This document shows positions 32,489 through 33,329 of a DNA stretch of 33,329 bases, piece by piece (position 1 is the stretch's first letter; each line of letters opens with the position of its first letter). Under the pieces are notes generated by a model, which had not been told where the DNA came from, did not search any database, and worked only from the letters and a program-made list of their open reading frames with translations. A program made the translations under genes and the position numbers. This DNA is from JAQXDR01 sp038138625 (GTDB lineage: Bacteria > Pseudomonadota > Alphaproteobacteria > Rhodobacterales > Rhodobacteraceae), in assembly GCA_038138625.1 (NCBI GenBank), contig JAYQEA010000037.1:1-33329 (forward strand). The letters run 5' to 3'.

Positions 32489-32953
32489 ATGACATTTGAA
32501 GACATAATCACACCAGCGGCGGTTCGGTTGCTGGCCGGAGTCACCAGTAAGAAAAGGTTGATGCACGACATCGCCGACCTTGCTGGATCAGCCTACGGGT
32601 TGGATGCCACGGCCGCTGTTGGCGCCCTTTTGGAAAGAGAAAGCCTTGGCCCGACTGGCGTTGGACGGGGCGTTGCCCTGCCTCACGCAAGGGTCAGTGG
32701 TGTGCCGGCTGTTCAAGGCGTTTTTATGTTGCTGGAACGTCCTGTTGATTTTGATGCGGTCGATAGGCAACCTGTCGATCTTGTTTTCGCTTTGTTCGCC
32801 CCAAAAGATGCTGGCGTTGAACATCTCAAAGCGCTTGCTCTGGTATCGCGCACAATGCGTGACGCCGGAGTTTGCAGAAAGCTGAGAGCCAATCACGATT
32901 CGGCTACTCTGCATACGATTTTAACAGAAGCGCCGTCGGTTGCCGCTGCCTGA
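32489..32953 (+). CDS. ptsN: PTS nitrogen-regulatory IIA protein PtsN (EIIA-Ntr)
   Basis: EIIA-Ntr phosphocarrier of the nitrogen PTS, a regulator of K+ and nitrogen metabolism and stress. The protein is 154 residues with the active-site His66 in GVALPHARV, preceded by the EIIA-type ERESLGPTGVGRGVA, and VFALFAPKDAGVEHLKALA. AGGA is close upstream of the ATG. It lies 47 bases after hpf. A hairpin follows the stop. Confidence 0.95.
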   Translation: MTFEDIITPAAVRLLAGVTSKKRLMHDIADLAGSAYGLDATAAVGALLERESLGPTGVGRGVALPHARVSGVPAVQGVFMLLERPVDFDAVDRQPVDLVFALFAPKDAGVEHLKALALVSRTMRDAGVCRKLRANHDSATLHTILTEAPSVAAA

Positions 32954-32976
32954 TCGAGGCATCCATAGCGTCAAAC

Positions 32977-32997
32977 GTCTGAGGCTTTGCCTCAGAC
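32977..32997. terminator. Hairpin between convergent ptsN and the last gene
   Basis: A perfect 9-bp stem GTCTGAGGC/GCCTCAGAC with a TTT loop lies 24 bases after ptsN. No T-tract follows. It spans the stop codon of the minus-strand gene and probably ends both transcripts. Confidence 0.6.
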
Positions 32998-33329
32998 CCC
33001 GTCTGGTGAATTAATATTCGTAAACCCAAAAGCCTCGTAGTCCTCTGGCCAGATGCTCTTGAGGATTTTCGAATATATATCGGCCTGTCTTTTTGAAATA
33101 TTTTGATTTGGTATGCTTTTGCCACGCGCCACATCTATTTCGTGTACCCAAAAATCCGCCATGGGTATCTGCCAAAGCTGAGGTTGCCACTGGATCGGAC
33201 GTAATGGTCGTGGAGTGTGCCTGATTAAACGTAATGCCTGAACAAAGGCTTTGGCAGCGCAGGGATTGCCCTGCAAGAGACGTGTTGCACGTTTAACCGG
33301 ATCTTCGATCACCGCAATTGTTCTGTATT
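32992..33329 (-). CDS. Hypothetical protein, partial at right edge
   Basis: Minus-strand frame open to the window's right end, at least 111 codons. The visible part includes PVKRATRLLQGNPCAAKAFV, RPIQWQPQLWQIPMADFWVH and KSIWPEDYEAFGFTN. It is mostly hydrophilic, with no membrane segment. The start is off the window; a GTG at 33312 is not well supported. I do not recognise the family. The stop codon lies inside the terminator-like hairpin. Confidence 0.6.
   Translation of the reverse strand, partial: YRTIAVIEDPVKRATRLLQGNPCAAKAFVQALRLIRHTPRPLRPIQWQPQLWQIPMADFWVHEIDVARGKSIPNQNISKRQADIYSKILKSIWPEDYEAFGFTNINSPDGV

Overview
The window looks like chromosomal DNA of an alphaproteobacterium of the family Rhodobacteraceae (Roseobacter group). 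The evidence is the split F0 operon atpI-atpB-atpE-atpX-atpF with a b' subunit and no F1 genes, a MipZ-type division ATPase, a C-minus ribosomal protein L31, an rpsP/rimM/trmD/rplS/rpmE block linked to ffh through GNAT genes, and an lptC-lptA-lptB-hpf-ptsN block without rpoN. A run of 12 Ns in lptB shows that this is a draft assembly. I see no tRNA, rRNA, CRISPR array, insertion sequence or prophage.

Layout. (1) 1-3300: a stretch with no recognised gene, then an error-prone polymerase gene (dnaE2, minus strand) that ends before the usual C-terminal OB-fold. It has a LexA-type box at its start and no imuA/imuB beside it. (2) 3526-6912: a deoC-ALDH16 pair (minus), a plausible unit for 2-deoxyribose 5-phosphate cleavage and oxidation of the acetaldehyde released. 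(3) 7145-7954: mipZ (minus), with a bidirectional terminator between it and deoC. (4) 8229-14532: a long minus-strand translation cluster, read ffh, GNAT, small ORF, GNAT, chorismate mutase, rpsP, small ORF, rimM, trmD, possible small ORF, rplS, rpmE. Several junctions are ATGA or TGATG overlaps. (5) 14533-16402: an intergenic region with traces of very short ORFs, then convergent LysR-family (plus) and ArsR-family (minus) regulators. (6) 16632-19268: the F0 ATP synthase operon with a hairpin after atpE and a strong terminator after atpF. (7) 19413-28309: a GFA-family protein, then a tightly packed plus-strand series: hslO, Nudix hydrolase, cca, LysE-type exporter, two ABC half-transporters and an RNA (uracil-C5) methyltransferase. 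(8) 28394-32953: an L,D-transpeptidase lipoprotein, a short RNase D, lptC, lptA, lptB, hpf and ptsN. (9) An unidentified minus-strand gene running off the right edge.

Most of the window is housekeeping DNA in conserved order. The points most worth a second look are the ALDH16-deoC pairing, the short orphan DnaE2 with its SOS-like box, the unannotated small ORFs coupled to translation genes, the strong hairpin between rpsP and rimM, the atpE-atpX hairpin, and the coupled heterodimeric ABC exporter. I found no clear evidence of a wholly new system. All assignments come from reading motifs and translations; no database search was run.
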